Below are positions 18,424 to 27,939 of a stretch of DNA of 64,000 nucleotides, one piece after another. The DNA is from Klebsiella sp. WP3-W18-ESBL-02 (GTDB lineage Bacteria > Pseudomonadota > Gammaproteobacteria > Enterobacterales > Enterobacteriaceae): contig NZ_AP021972.1 in assembly GCF_014168815.1 (NCBI RefSeq), positions 4,774,001 to 4,838,000 on the forward strand, written 5' to 3'. Both the position numbers and the translations under genes were made by a program. Every line of letters starts with the position of its first letter. The first letter of the stretch is position 1. The notes under the pieces are model-generated. The model had not been told where the DNA came from and made no database searches. It saw only the letters and a list, made by a program, of their open reading frames with translations.

Positions 18424-19292
18424 CGCCCTTTCTTTTTCCGCCCCGGTGCGGTGAAACGTTTACCGTTGCCCGCCGGGCGCGCCGGTTTCTCGCTGGTTTT
18501 TTCCATCTTCACCACCGGGCGTTTGATCCCCGCGGTTTTCGGCTTGGCCTTGGCTTTTGGTTTCGCCTCGGAAGAGGAGTTCTCAATCAGCTTAAACAGG
18601 TCAATCAGCTCATCGTCCGTCAGATCGCGCCACTCGCCCAGCGGGATACCCGCGAGGCTCACGTTCATAATGCGCGTACGCTCAAGCTTCGTGACTTCAT
18701 AGCCAAAGTGTTCACACATGCGGCGAATCTGGCGATTCAGCCCCTGCACGAGGGTAATACGGAAGACAAACGGCGCTTCTTTCTTCACTTTGCACTTTTT
18801 GGTCACGGTGCCGAGAATCGGTACGCCCGCGCCCATGCCGCGAATAAACTCATCGGTGACCGGCTTATCAACCGTGACCAGATACTCTTTTTCGTGGTCG
18901 TTGCCGGCGCGCAGAATCTTATTCACCAGATCGCCGTGGTTGGTGAGAAAAATCAGCCCCTGGGAGTCTTTGTCCAGACGGCCTATCGGGAAGACGCGTT
19001 TGCTGTGGTTAACAAAATCCACAATGTTATCGCGCTCGCCGTCTTCGGTCGTGCTGACGATACCGACAGGTTTATTCAGCGCAATCAGCACTAAATCATC
19101 CGCTTCACGCGGCTCAATCAACCGACCGTTGACCTTCACAACGTCGCCCGGCATAACCTGGTCGCCAATGGTGGCGCGTTTACCGTTGATAAAGACGTTG
19201 CCCTGTTCGATAAAGCGATCCGCTTCGCGACGCGAACAGATACCGCTTTCGCTGATGTATTTATTTAATCGGGTTGATGAGTCTGGCAGCAT
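18420..19292 (-). CDS. rluF: 23S rRNA pseudouridine synthase F
   Basis: RluF converts U2604 (and some U2605) of 23S rRNA, and U35 of tRNA-Tyr, to pseudouridine. The 290-residue protein has an N-terminal S4 RNA-binding domain (RLNKYISESGICSRREADRFIEQG) and a catalytic core with the essential Asp in PIGRLDKDSQGLIFLTN, then GLNRQIRRMCEHFGYEV. A Lys/Pro/Ala-rich tail (KPKAKAKPKTAG ... GRKKKGR) matches E. coli RluF. It stands alone. Confidence 0.97.
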   Translation of the reverse strand: MLPDSSTRLNKYISESGICSRREADRFIEQGNVFINGKRATIGDQVMPGDVVKVNGRLIEPREADDLVLIALNKPVGIVSTTEDGERDNIVDFVNHSKRVFPIGRLDKDSQGLIFLTNHGDLVNKILRAGNDHEKEYLVTVDKPVTDEFIRGMGAGVPILGTVTKKCKVKKEAPFVFRITLVQGLNRQIRRMCEHFGYEVTKLERTRIMNVSLAGIPLGEWRDLTDDELIDLFKLIENSSSEAKPKAKAKPKTAGIKRPVVKMEKTSEKPARPAGNGKRFTAPGRKKKGR

Positions 19293-19378
19293 AAATTCTC
19301 CTTTGGCAGCGGAATATACCTTACCTTACGGGTGAGAAAAAATAGTCCGTCGCAAATCGTTGTACATATCACGCCAGA

Positions 19379-19396
19379 TTTGCACAAACGTGCAAT
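19379..19396. promoter_or_regulatory. Palindromic operator 1 of the SorC-type regulator
   Basis: TTTGCACAAACGTGCAATT is an inverted repeat of TGCAC half sites. It shares the TGCACA-N2-TGTGCA pattern (one mismatch) with a second copy 101 bases downstream. Confidence 0.55.
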
Positions 19397-19481
19397 TACC
19401 CAACCGAGAATATCGAGCAAATACGCTTGAACTCCTTATACAGCGGCGCTATACCAGATCCATACCCTGACCACGACGTTT

Positions 19482-19495
19482 TGCACATATGTGCA
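19482..19495. promoter_or_regulatory. Palindromic operator 2 of the SorC-type regulator
   Basis: TGCACATATGTGCA is a perfect 14-bp palindrome. It lies immediately before the ribosome site (GGAG) of the regulator gene. Autoregulation is likely from the position. Confidence 0.6.
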
Positions 19496-19507
19496 GGAGC
19501 CCCTTCG

Positions 19508-20446
19508 ATGGAAAACAGCGACGATATCCGTCTTATCGTGAAAATTGCTCAGCTCTACTATGAACAGGAGATGACGCAGGCGCAAATTGCGCAGTCGCTG
19601 GGGATTTATCGCACCACCATCAGCCGCCTGCTCAAACGCGGGCGCGAGCTGGGGGTGGTGACTATCGCCATTAACTATGACTACAACGACAGCCTGTGGT
19701 TAGAAGAGCAGCTTAAACAGATATTTGGCCTGAAGGAGGCCGCCGTCGCCCCGCAGGAAGCCGAGCTCGGAGCCTATGGCGCACCGCTGGTGGAGCGCCT
19801 GCTCTCGGCTAACGCCATCATTGGCTTCGGCTGGGGTCGCGCGGTCAGCATGCTGGTCGAGTCCCTCCCCACCGCCAGCCAGCCGCGCCAACATGTCTGT
19901 GTTCCGATCGTCGGAGGACCGTCGGGCAAGCTGCCGAGCCGTTACCACGTCAACACGCTCACCTACGCTGCCGCTGAACGTCTGAAGGCGGAGTCTTACC
20001 TCGCGGACTTTCCGGCCCTGCTGGATAACCCGACGATTCGCAACGGCATCATGCAGTCACAGCATTATCAAACGCTGGCGGGCTACTGGCAGAAGCTCGA
20101 CGTCGCGCTGGTGGGCATCGGCTCGCCGGCGATTCGTCATGGTGCCAACTGGCAGGCATTTTACGGTAACGCACAAAGCGATGAACTGATTGCCCGCGGG
20201 GTGGCTGGCGACATCTGCTCACGCTTTTTCGATAGCGATGGCGCAACGGTGCTCACCGACATGCACGAGAAAACGCTTTCTATCCCGCTCTCCACGCTAC
20301 GCCAGGCACGTGACATCGTTGGCATTGCGGCCGGAGAAGAGAAGTACGACGCCATTCTTGGCGCGCTGCGCGGTAAACACATCAACACACTGGTGACCGA
20401 CCGGGCCACCGCTGACTATTTAGTACGAGGACACGCTCATGATTAA
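19508..20446 (+). CDS. SorC/DeoR-type sugar-binding transcriptional regulator
   Basis: A 312-residue regulator. The N-terminal helix-turn-helix covers about residues 20-45 (EQEMTQAQIAQSLGIYRTTISRLLKRG). A C-terminal sugar-binding domain of the SorC family follows (NAIIGFGWGRAVSMLVE, VPIVGGPSGKLPSRYHVNTLTYAAAERL, GDICSRFFDSDG, GIAAGEEKYDAILGALRGKHINTLVTD). The effector is usually a phosphorylated sugar or polyol. The chosen ATG has CAGGAG upstream; a longer open frame from 19427 is rejected. Its stop codon overlaps the next gene by 8 bases, so the two form an operon. The effector is unknown. Confidence 0.87.
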   Translation: MENSDDIRLIVKIAQLYYEQEMTQAQIAQSLGIYRTTISRLLKRGRELGVVTIAINYDYNDSLWLEEQLKQIFGLKEAAVAPQEAELGAYGAPLVERLLSANAIIGFGWGRAVSMLVESLPTASQPRQHVCVPIVGGPSGKLPSRYHVNTLTYAAAERLKAESYLADFPALLDNPTIRNGIMQSQHYQTLAGYWQKLDVALVGIGSPAIRHGANWQAFYGNAQSDELIARGVAGDICSRFFDSDGATVLTDMHEKTLSIPLSTLRQARDIVGIAAGEEKYDAILGALRGKHINTLVTDRATADYLVRGHAHD

Positions 20447-21251
20447 CCGTGATACCCAACTGTGCATGTCGCTGGCCGGACGCCCCGGCAACTTCGGCAC
20501 CCGTTTCCATAATTTTCTGTATGAAAAGCTAGCGCTTAACTTTATCTATAAGGCGTTTACCACCCAGGATATTGAAGCCGCAGTGAAAGGCGTTTGCGCC
20601 CTGGGTATTCGTGGCTGCGCGGTCTCTATGCCGTTTAAAGAGAGCTGCATGCCGTTTCTGGATGCTATCGATCCGTCGGCAAACGTCATCGACTCAGTGA
20701 ATACTATCGTCAATGACGATGGCCACCTGACCGGATTCAATACCGACTACATCGCGGTGAAAAGCCTGATCGCCAGCCATCGTCTGGATACCTCTGCCCG
20801 GGTAATGATTCAGGGCAGTGGCGGCATGGGCAAAGCGGTGATTGCCGCTTTCCGCGACGCGGGATTTAGCGATGTCATTATTGCGGCTCGTAATGAGGTT
20901 AACGGCACGGCGTTAGCAAAACAGTACGGCTTCCGGTGGCAGCCACGGCCGGAAGCTGAGGGTATCGACATTCTGGTTAACGTCACGCCTATCGGTATGG
21001 CGGGCGGTAAAGAGAGCACGCAGCTTGCTTACAGTGAAGCCATGGTGACACGCGCCAGCGTGGTCTTTGACGTGGTGGCTTTGCCCGCAGAAACGCCGGT
21101 GATTCAACTCGCCCAACGCCTGGGGAAAAAGACGATTAGCGGTGCTGAAGTGATTGCCCTCCAGGCGGTGGAGCAGTTTGTCATGTATACCGGCGTGCGC
21201 CCGGACGATGCGCTGATTGCAGAGGCAGCGGCGTTTGCCAGAGCGGGGTAA
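20439..21251 (+). CDS. Shikimate 5-dehydrogenase-like oxidoreductase
   Basis: A 270-residue AroE-superfamily enzyme. The catalytic Lys/Asp pair is present (VSMPFKE and FNTDY), as is the NAD(P)-binding loop GSGGMGKAVIAAF. The usual shikimate-carboxylate SxS motif near the N-terminus is replaced by LAGRPGNFGTRFHNFLYEKL. It therefore resembles the shikimate dehydrogenase-like (SdhL-type) paralogues and probably acts on a related polyol acid. Genes of this type often sit with sugar regulators, as here. It is not the housekeeping aroE. No other catabolic gene adjoins it, and the physiological substrate is unknown. Confidence 0.82.
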   Translation: MINRDTQLCMSLAGRPGNFGTRFHNFLYEKLALNFIYKAFTTQDIEAAVKGVCALGIRGCAVSMPFKESCMPFLDAIDPSANVIDSVNTIVNDDGHLTGFNTDYIAVKSLIASHRLDTSARVMIQGSGGMGKAVIAAFRDAGFSDVIIAARNEVNGTALAKQYGFRWQPRPEAEGIDILVNVTPIGMAGGKESTQLAYSEAMVTRASVVFDVVALPAETPVIQLAQRLGKKTISGAEVIALQAVEQFVMYTGVRPDDALIAEAAAFARAG

Positions 21252-21400
21252 CGCGCATCAAAGAGCGTCTGCCGGAGGCGTAGCCAAAGCTCACTTTCAG
21301 CACACCGCCTGCAACACCGTGAACTGCATCAGTAAGCTGACCGGTACAGGATGATAACATGCCGCCCTGATTGATAGTTTTCTGATTAATAGGAGAAATG

Positions 21401-22090
21401 ATGGATTTACTTCTGCTGAGTAACTCAACGCTGCCGGGCAAAGCCTGGCTGGAACACGCGCTGCCGTTAATTGAGGCACGGCTGAACGGCCGCCGCCGCG
21501 CGGTGTTTATTCCCTTTGCTGGCGTCACGCAGACCTGGGATGAGTACACGGCAAAAACCGCTGCCGTGCTGGCTCCGCTGGGCGTGTCGGTCACCGGCAT
21601 TCATACCGTGGCGGACCCGGTATCGGCAATTGAAAACGCCGAACTGATCATTGTCGGCGGCGGCAATACCTTCCAGTTGCTTAAAGAGAGCCGTCAACGC
21701 GGCCTGCTGACGCCAATTGTTGACGTGGCCAAACGCGGCGCGCTGTATATCGGTTGGAGCGCAGGGGCGAATCTGGCCTGCCCGACCATTCGGACCACCA
21801 ACGATATGCCCATTGTCGATCCGCAGGGCTTTGATGCACTGGGCCTGTTCCCGCTGCAGATTAACCCCCACTTCACCAACGCGCTGCCTGAAGGTCATAA
21901 GGGTGAAACCCGTGAACAGCGTATTCGCGAGCTGCTGGTCGTCGCGCCAGAATTAACGGTGATTGGGCTGCCGGAGGGCAACTGGATTGAGGTCGCGCAG
22001 GGTCATGCCACGCTCGGCGGGCCAAACACCACCTACGTGTTTACCGCCGGAGAAGACGCGATCGCGCTGGAAGCCGGCCACCGCTTCTAA
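21401..22090 (+). CDS. pepE: Alpha-aspartyl dipeptidase (peptidase E)
   Basis: PepE is a cytoplasmic serine peptidase that hydrolyses dipeptides with N-terminal aspartate. The 229 residues match E. coli PepE throughout. The nucleophile lies in the elbow YIGWSAGANLACPTI (Ser near residue 120), with GGGNTFQLL and NPHFTNALPEGHKGETR as further family blocks. Two adjacent ATG codons exist; the second (21401) has better spacing to AGGAG. It is monocistronic with a REP cluster behind it. Confidence 0.96.
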   Translation: MDLLLLSNSTLPGKAWLEHALPLIEARLNGRRRAVFIPFAGVTQTWDEYTAKTAAVLAPLGVSVTGIHTVADPVSAIENAELIIVGGGNTFQLLKESRQRGLLTPIVDVAKRGALYIGWSAGANLACPTIRTTNDMPIVDPQGFDALGLFPLQINPHFTNALPEGHKGETREQRIRELLVVAPELTVIGLPEGNWIEVAQGHATLGGPNTTYVFTAGEDAIALEAGHRF

Positions 22091-22091
22091 A

Positions 22092-22182
22092 CGCGATTGC
22101 CGGATAGCGGCGCGATAACCTTATCCGGCCTGCAGTGAACGCGACCTGCAGGGCGGATAAGCGCAGCGCTATCCGGCGCGGA
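22092..22182. repeat. REP cluster between pepE and yjbB
   Basis: Two REP pairs stand in tandem: GCCGGATAGCGGCGCGATAACCTTATCCGGCC and GGGCGGATAAGCGCAGCGCTATCCGGC. They lie between convergent genes. Confidence 0.85.
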
Positions 22183-22187
22183 TTCCG

Positions 22188-23819
22188 TTAGTAATCATCG
22201 CGCTCGTCGTCTTCGTCCGGCTGCTCCAGCACGCTGTAGGCCACCGAACAGAACAGCGAGTTCAGCCGCTGCATATCCCCCAGCAGCGCCAGATGCAGGG
22301 TACTGGTCTCAATACTCTGCACGTTCTGCTGATGCAGTCGATCGACGTGCGCATGCGCATAGCGGCGGTTCATGATACGGAAACGGTGCTTGCTGCGTCG
22401 CAGACGGCGGGCGCTGGTCATGTCGCCGGAGAAGAAGACCGACATTGCCAGCTGCAGGTTACCGAGCAGCAGTTCGTACAGCGCGTCCAGTTCTTTAAGG
22501 CCTTCTACGGAAAACGCGCGGCGCGCAGCCAGCGATTTATCGGCAATTTCGCTGCCCATTCGCTCAATAATATCCGACGCCTGCTCCAGGTTGAGCGACA
22601 TCTCGATAATCTCCGCCCAGCGGCGAGACTCCTCTTCCGCCAGTTCATCCTTCGGCATTCGCGCCAGATAGAGCTTGATGGCGGTGTAGAGCACGTTGAT
22701 ATCGTCCGCCTGCTTGCGCAGGTTTTTCTCTTCGCGCGGCTCGCCGTTCATCACCTTTTTGAGCCCTTCCAGCATCTGCTCGGTGGCATCGCCGATGCGC
22801 AGGGTTTCGCGCGCGGCATTGGCCAGCGCCAGCGTAGGGGTGTCGAGCGCGGTCACGTCCAGATGCTTCGGCTTCAGGCTGCCCTCCAGCTCTGGTTCAT
22901 CGCGGATCATACGTTTACACAAACGCGCCATCGGTTCGGCGAACGGTACCATCGCCACGCAGCGAATCAGGTTGTAGAAGACGTGGAAATAGATAACCAG
23001 CTCTGATTCCGCCAGCGGAAGCTTGTGCAGCGTGTCGGCCAGCACGTGAACGAACGGCAGAATCAGCAGGCTGCCCACCAGCTTAAACAGCAGGCTTCCC
23101 AGCGCCACACGGCGCGCGGCGGCGTTGGCGGCGCTGTTGTTGAGCATCGCCAGCAGGCCGGAACCGAGGTTGGCGCCAATCACCAGACACAGCGCAACCG
23201 GGAAGGAAATCACACCAGCGGTGGTCAATGTCGCGGTCAGCAGCACGGCGGCCAGGCTGGAATAACTGATGATGGCGAACACCGCGCCAATCAGCGCATC
23301 CAGCAGAATATCGCCGGTCAGCGAGGCGAAGATCACCTGCACGCCGTTGGCCTGGGTGATCGGCGTGACCGCCTGAACGATCAGCTCCAGCGCCAGTAGT
23401 ATCAGGCCAAGGCCGATGCCGACGCGGCCAAGCTGGCCTTCTCGGGTTTGTTTACGACCCAGGAAGAAGGTCACGCCGATAAAAATCAGCAGCGGCGACA
23501 GCCACGAAAGATCGAATGTCAGGATTCGCGCCATCAGCGCGGTCCCGACGTCGGCCCCGAGCACGATAACCAATGCTGGCGTCAGCGCGACAAGGTCCTG
23601 AGCAACAAACGACGTCACCAGCATGGTGGTGGCGTTGCTGCTCTGCACCAGCGCCGTCACGCCAATACCCGCGCAGAAAGCGAGCGGCTTTTTCTCTACG
23701 CTACGGCTCAGTACGGTACGCAGGCGCGCGCCGAAGACGCGCATCACGCCGGTACGGACGATATGGGTTCCCCACACCAGCAGGGCGACGGCGGAAAGCA
23801 GGTGTAGCAGCGTTAACAC
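22188..23819 (-). CDS. yjbB: Na+/phosphate cotransporter-like protein YjbB
   Basis: A 543-residue inner-membrane protein with two Na/Pi-cotransporter repeats (GVTALVQSSNATTMLVTSFVA near residue 53 and FAIISYSSLAAVLLTATLT near 180, both with the QSS/SYSS-type core). A cytoplasmic PhoU-like helical domain follows (about 330-530). In E. coli YjbB is linked to phosphate export. The start MLTLLHLLSAVALLVWGTHIVRTG matches the family. It is read leftward, monocistronic, between two REP clusters. Confidence 0.94.
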   Translation of the reverse strand: MLTLLHLLSAVALLVWGTHIVRTGVMRVFGARLRTVLSRSVEKKPLAFCAGIGVTALVQSSNATTMLVTSFVAQDLVALTPALVIVLGADVGTALMARILTFDLSWLSPLLIFIGVTFFLGRKQTREGQLGRVGIGLGLILLALELIVQAVTPITQANGVQVIFASLTGDILLDALIGAVFAIISYSSLAAVLLTATLTTAGVISFPVALCLVIGANLGSGLLAMLNNSAANAAARRVALGSLLFKLVGSLLILPFVHVLADTLHKLPLAESELVIYFHVFYNLIRCVAMVPFAEPMARLCKRMIRDEPELEGSLKPKHLDVTALDTPTLALANAARETLRIGDATEQMLEGLKKVMNGEPREEKNLRKQADDINVLYTAIKLYLARMPKDELAEEESRRWAEIIEMSLNLEQASDIIERMGSEIADKSLAARRAFSVEGLKELDALYELLLGNLQLAMSVFFSGDMTSARRLRRSKHRFRIMNRRYAHAHVDRLHQQNVQSIETSTLHLALLGDMQRLNSLFCSVAYSVLEQPDEDDERDDY

Positions 23820-23871
23820 GGAATCGGGTTCTCCTTATTGTTATAGGTTCCAGAGGCAAGCGGTGTTGGCA

Positions 23872-23957
23872 TCATGCCTGATGGCGCTGCGCTTATCAGG
23901 CCGACAGAATTTCCCCGTAGGCCGGATAAGGCGTTTACGCCGCCATCCGGCAAGCCG
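23872..23957. repeat. BIME between metH and yjbB
   Basis: GCCTGATGGCGCTGCGCTTATCAGGCC is followed by GTAGGCCGGATAAGGCGTTTACGCCGCCATCCGGC. This is the classic inverted REP pair. Confidence 0.9.
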
Positions 23958-24060
23958 CGCAGGCGAGCCTCCTTTCAGTATAAGGGTTTACGCGCCAGAA
24001 AGAGACAGGGCGCTCATTGAGCGCCCTGTTTGTTGTAAGGAAAGATGACGATTTTGTGAA

Positions 24061-27000
24061 TTAATCGGCATCGTAGCCGAGGTTTGGCGCCAGCCAGCGC
24101 TCCACTTCCGCCACGCTCATACCTTTACGCTGCGCGTAGTCTTCCACCTGATCGCGTTGAATTTGCGCCACGGCGTAGTACTTGCTGTCCGGATGACTGA
24201 AGTACCAGCCAGAAACGGACGCTCCGGGCCACATGGCGAAGGATTCCGTCAGCTTCATGCCGGTGTGTTTTTCGACATCCAGCAATTCCCAGATAGTGCC
24301 CTTCTCGGTGTGCTCCGGGCAGGCCGGGTAGCCCGGCGCCGGGCGAATCCCCTGGTAGTTTTCACGAATCAGCTCGTCGTTACTCAGGTTTTCGTTCGGT
24401 GCATAGCCCCAGTAAACCTTACGCACGCGCTCATGCAGATACTCGGCAAAGGCTTCCGCCAGACGGTCGGCAATCGCTTTCACCATGATCTTGTTGTAGT
24501 CGTCGTGCTGCGCTTCAAACGCCTCGGCCAGCGCATCTTCTTCCAGGCCGCCGGTCACGGCGAAAGCACCAATATAGTCGGCTTTGCCCGAGGTTTTCGG
24601 CGCCACAAAGTCAGACAGGCAGTAGTTAGCAAAGCCGACTTTCTCGGTCTGCTGGCGCAGATGGCGGCTGACGGTCAGCACATGGGTACGCGTTTCGTCG
24701 CGATAGATTTCCACGTCATCGCCCACGCGGTTGGCCGGGAACAACCCGACGACACCACGAGGGTTGAGGGTTTTCTCGGCGCTGAGCTGATCCAGCATGT
24801 CGTTCGCGTCTTTGAACAGGCGCTTCGCCTCTTCACCCACGACTTCGTCTTCAAGGATGCGCGGGAACTTGCCGGCCAGCGACCAGGTCATAAAGAACGG
24901 CGTCCAGTCGATGTAGTTGCGCAGGGTTTCAATGCTGGCTTCCACTTCCTGCACGCCCAAACGGTGCGCCACCGGCGGCGTGTAGCTGTCCCAGTCAAAC
25001 GCCAGATCGTTTTCACGCGCGGCAGCCAGCGTCACCGGCGGGGTACGCGGTTTCTTACGCCCGTGTTGGATACGCACGGTTTCGTACTCTTTACGCGTGC
25101 GCGCGACAAAGTCATCGTGCTGGGTGTCAGAGAGCAGCGCGGCGACGACGCCAACGGTACGCGAGGCGTTCTGCACGTAAACCGTCGGGCCGCTGTAGTT
25201 CTGCTCAATTTTCACCGCCGTGTGCGCTTTCGAGGTCGTCGCGCCGCCAATCAGCAGTGGAATGGTAAAGCCCTGGCGCTCCATCTCTTTCGCCACGTTA
25301 ACCATTTCGTCCAGCGACGGAGTAATCAGCCCGGACAGGCCAATCAAATCCGCATTGACCTCTTTGGCGGTTTTGAGAATTTTGTCCGCCGGCACCATCA
25401 CGCCAAGGTCGATGATTTCGTAGTTATTACACTGCAGCACCACGCCGACGATGTTTTTGCCGATGTCGTGCACATCGCCTTTCACCGTCGCGATGACCAT
25501 TTTGCCGTTGCTGGAGCCTTTCTCTTTGCTGGCCTCAATGTACGGCTCAAGATAGGCCACCGCCTGTTTCATCACGCGGGCGGATTTCACCACCTGCGGC
25601 AGGAACATTTTGCCCTCGCCGAACAGGTCGCCGACCACGTTCATGCCATCCATTAGCGGCCCTTCAATCACCTCGATAGGGCGCGCGGCCTGCTGGCGAG
25701 CCTCTTCAGTATCCAGCTCAATAAATTCGGTTATGCCTTTCACCAGCGAGTATTCGAGGCGTTTTTTCACGTCCCAACTGCGCCATTCGGCCTGCTGTGC
25801 GTTTGCGCTGTCGTCGGTTTTGCTGCCGCGATATTTCTCGGCCAGCTCCAGCAGACGTTCGGTGCCATCGTCACGACGGTTAAGGATCACATCTTCAACC
25901 GCATCGCGCAGCTCGGCGGGCAGGTCGTCATAGATAGCCAGCTGCCCGGCGTTGACGATCCCCATATCCATGCCGTTGCGAATGGCGTAGTAGAGGAACA
26001 CCGCGTGAATGGCTTCACGAACCGGATCGTTACCACGGAACGAGAACGACACGTTGGAGACACCACCGGAGATCAGCGCGTGCGGCAGTTCGCGTTTGAT
26101 GTCTTCACAGGCACCGATAAAGTCCTGCGCGTAGTTGTTGTGCTCTTCAATGCCGGTTGCCACGGCAAAGATGTTCGGGTCGAAGATGATGTCTTCCGGC
26201 GGGAAGCCGACTTCTTCGGTCAGAATTTTGTACGCCCGGCGGCAAATCTCAATTTTACGCGCGCGGGTATCGGCCTGGCCGACTTCATCAAAGGCCATCA
26301 CCACCACTGCCGCACCGTAGCGACGTACTTTTTTCGCATGCTCGATAAACGGTTCAATGCCCTCTTTCATCGAGATGGAGTTGACGATGCCTTTGCCCTG
26401 AATGCACTTCAGCCCTTTTTCGATGACGTCCCATTTTGAGGAGTCGATCATAATCGGCACGCGGGCAATGTCCGGCTCACCGGCAATCAGGTTAAGGAAA
26501 CGCACCATCGCCGCTTCGGCGTCGAGCATCCCCTCATCCATGTTGATATCGATAATCTGTGCGCCGCTTTCCACCTGCTGGCGGGCGACGTCCAGCGCTT
26601 CGCTGTATTTCTCTTCTTTGATCAGGCGCTTAAACTTCGCGGAGCCGGTAACGTTGGTCCGTTCGCCGACGTTCACAAACAGGCTGTCATCGCCAATGTT
26701 CAGCGGTTCGAGGCCAGACAGGCGGCAGGCCACCGGGATTTCCGGCAGTTTGCGCGGCGGCAAGCCATCAACCGCGCGGCTCATCGCGGCGATGTGTTCC
26801 GGCGTGGTGCCGCAGCAGCCGCCGACCACGTTGAGGAAGCCTGCTTCCGCCCATTCGCGAATTTGTGTCGCCATGGTGTCGGCATCGAGATCGTATTCGC
26901 CAAAGGCGTTCGGCAGCCCGGCGTTCGGGTGCGCGGTAACGTAGCATTCGGCAATGCGCGACAGCTCCTGCACATACTGGCGCAGCTCGTCCGGGCCTAA

Positions 27001-27744
27001 AGCGCAGTTCAGACCAAAAGTCAGCGCATCGGCGTGGCGCAGCGAGTTGTAAAACGCTTCGGTGGTTTGACCGGAGAGCGTGCGGCCAGAGGCGTCGGTG
27101 ATGGTGCCGGAAATCATGATCGGCAGGTCGACGCCCAGCGCTTCAAACTCTTCTTTAACGGCAAACACCGCCGCTTTGGCGTTGAGGGTGTCAAAGACGG
27201 TTTCAATCAGGATCAGGTCGCTACCGCCTTCCACCAGCGCTTTGGTGGATTCGCGATACGCTGCCACCAGTTGATCGAAGGTGATGTTACGGTAGGCCGG
27301 ATCGTTGACGTCCGGTGAAATAGAAGCCGTGCGGTTAGTCGGGCCAAGCACGCCCGCAACGTAGCGCGGTTTATTCGGCGTACGTGCGGTCCATTCGTCT
27401 GCCGCCGCGCGCGCCTGCTTCGCCGCCGCAAAGTTGATTTCCGCCGACAGGGATTCCATCTGGTAATCCGCCATGGCGATGGTCGTCGAGTTAAAGGTAT
27501 TGGTTTCGATGATATCCGCACCCGCCTCGAAGTAGGCGTTGTGGATAGCCGAAATCACCTCCGGCTTGCTGAGTACCAGCAGGTCGTTGTTACCCTTCAG
27601 GTCGCAGGGCCAGTCGGCAAAGCGTTCACCGCGAAAATCCTGCTCGCTTAAATGATAGCCCTGGATCATGGTGCCCATGCCCCCGTCCAGAACCAGGATA
27701 CGTTCATTTAACTGCCGACGTAATTGTTCAACTTTGCTGCTCAC
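24061..27744 (-). CDS. metH: Cobalamin-dependent methionine synthase
   Basis: MetH transfers the methyl group of 5-methyltetrahydrofolate to homocysteine through methylcobalamin. All four modules are present in 1227 residues. The homocysteine domain has zinc cysteines in NCALG and VGGCCGTTPEH. The folate domain (about 355-650) includes SMKEGI and DPNIFAVATGIEEHN. The cobalamin domain has the lower-ligand His in KGDVHDIGKNIVGV. The AdoMet reactivation domain (about 900-1227) includes RPAPGYPACPEH. The start is GTG at 27744 (SSKVEQLRRQLNE), as in E. coli; a GTG two codons earlier is the alternative. It is divergent from iclR. Confidence 0.98.
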   Translation of the reverse strand: MSSKVEQLRRQLNERILVLDGGMGTMIQGYHLSEQDFRGERFADWPCDLKGNNDLLVLSKPEVISAIHNAYFEAGADIIETNTFNSTTIAMADYQMESLSAEINFAAAKQARAAADEWTARTPNKPRYVAGVLGPTNRTASISPDVNDPAYRNITFDQLVAAYRESTKALVEGGSDLILIETVFDTLNAKAAVFAVKEEFEALGVDLPIMISGTITDASGRTLSGQTTEAFYNSLRHADALTFGLNCALGPDELRQYVQELSRIAECYVTAHPNAGLPNAFGEYDLDADTMATQIREWAEAGFLNVVGGCCGTTPEHIAAMSRAVDGLPPRKLPEIPVACRLSGLEPLNIGDDSLFVNVGERTNVTGSAKFKRLIKEEKYSEALDVARQQVESGAQIIDINMDEGMLDAEAAMVRFLNLIAGEPDIARVPIMIDSSKWDVIEKGLKCIQGKGIVNSISMKEGIEPFIEHAKKVRRYGAAVVVMAFDEVGQADTRARKIEICRRAYKILTEEVGFPPEDIIFDPNIFAVATGIEEHNNYAQDFIGACEDIKRELPHALISGGVSNVSFSFRGNDPVREAIHAVFLYYAIRNGMDMGIVNAGQLAIYDDLPAELRDAVEDVILNRRDDGTERLLELAEKYRGSKTDDSANAQQAEWRSWDVKKRLEYSLVKGITEFIELDTEEARQQAARPIEVIEGPLMDGMNVVGDLFGEGKMFLPQVVKSARVMKQAVAYLEPYIEASKEKGSSNGKMVIATVKGDVHDIGKNIVGVVLQCNNYEIIDLGVMVPADKILKTAKEVNADLIGLSGLITPSLDEMVNVAKEMERQGFTIPLLIGGATTSKAHTAVKIEQNYSGPTVYVQNASRTVGVVAALLSDTQHDDFVARTRKEYETVRIQHGRKKPRTPPVTLAAARENDLAFDWDSYTPPVAHRLGVQEVEASIETLRNYIDWTPFFMTWSLAGKFPRILEDEVVGEEAKRLFKDANDMLDQLSAEKTLNPRGVVGLFPANRVGDDVEIYRDETRTHVLTVSRHLRQQTEKVGFANYCLSDFVAPKTSGKADYIGAFAVTGGLEEDALAEAFEAQHDDYNKIMVKAIADRLAEAFAEYLHERVRKVYWGYAPNENLSNDELIRENYQGIRPAPGYPACPEHTEKGTIWELLDVEKHTGMKLTESFAMWPGASVSGWYFSHPDSKYYAVAQIQRDQVEDYAQRKGMSVAEVERWLAPNLGYDAD

Positions 27745-27839
27745 ACGCACTCCCGACCACGCTCAACGAAACCCAGAAAAAAGGTAATAAAGCATACTGG
27801 CATAAACTGGGGTGGCGGAAAAGGAAACAACCGTCTACA

Positions 27840-27852
27840 TGAGACATGTTCA
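27840..27852. promoter_or_regulatory. Probable MetR site in the metH-iclR intergenic region
   Basis: TGAGACATGTTCA fits the MetR consensus TGAA-N5-TTCA with one mismatch. It lies about 95 bases upstream of metH. MetR activates metH in E. coli and Salmonella. Confidence 0.45.
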
Positions 27853-27903
27853 GCATGACTCATCGGAGCAGTAGAATCGGAGGTTGTATTATAATCAATA
27901 AAA

Positions 27904-27919
27904 ACGAAAACTATTTCCA
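27904..27919. promoter_or_regulatory. IclR autoregulatory site
   Basis: ACGAAAACTATTTCCA fits the IclR recognition pattern TGGAAATNATTTCCA, with an intact right half. It lies about 20 bases before the iclR start codon. Confidence 0.55.
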
Positions 27920-27939
27920 CGATACAGAAAGGAGTTGCG

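Noticed and set aside
21252..21400. Possible small gene or RNA between the AroE-like gene and pepE
   Set aside because: No ribosome site with a plausible frame and no strong hairpin; probably just the pepE promoter.
24157..25656. 499-codon frame antisense to metH
   Set aside because: Same reason: reverse-strand shadow of metH with no start signals.
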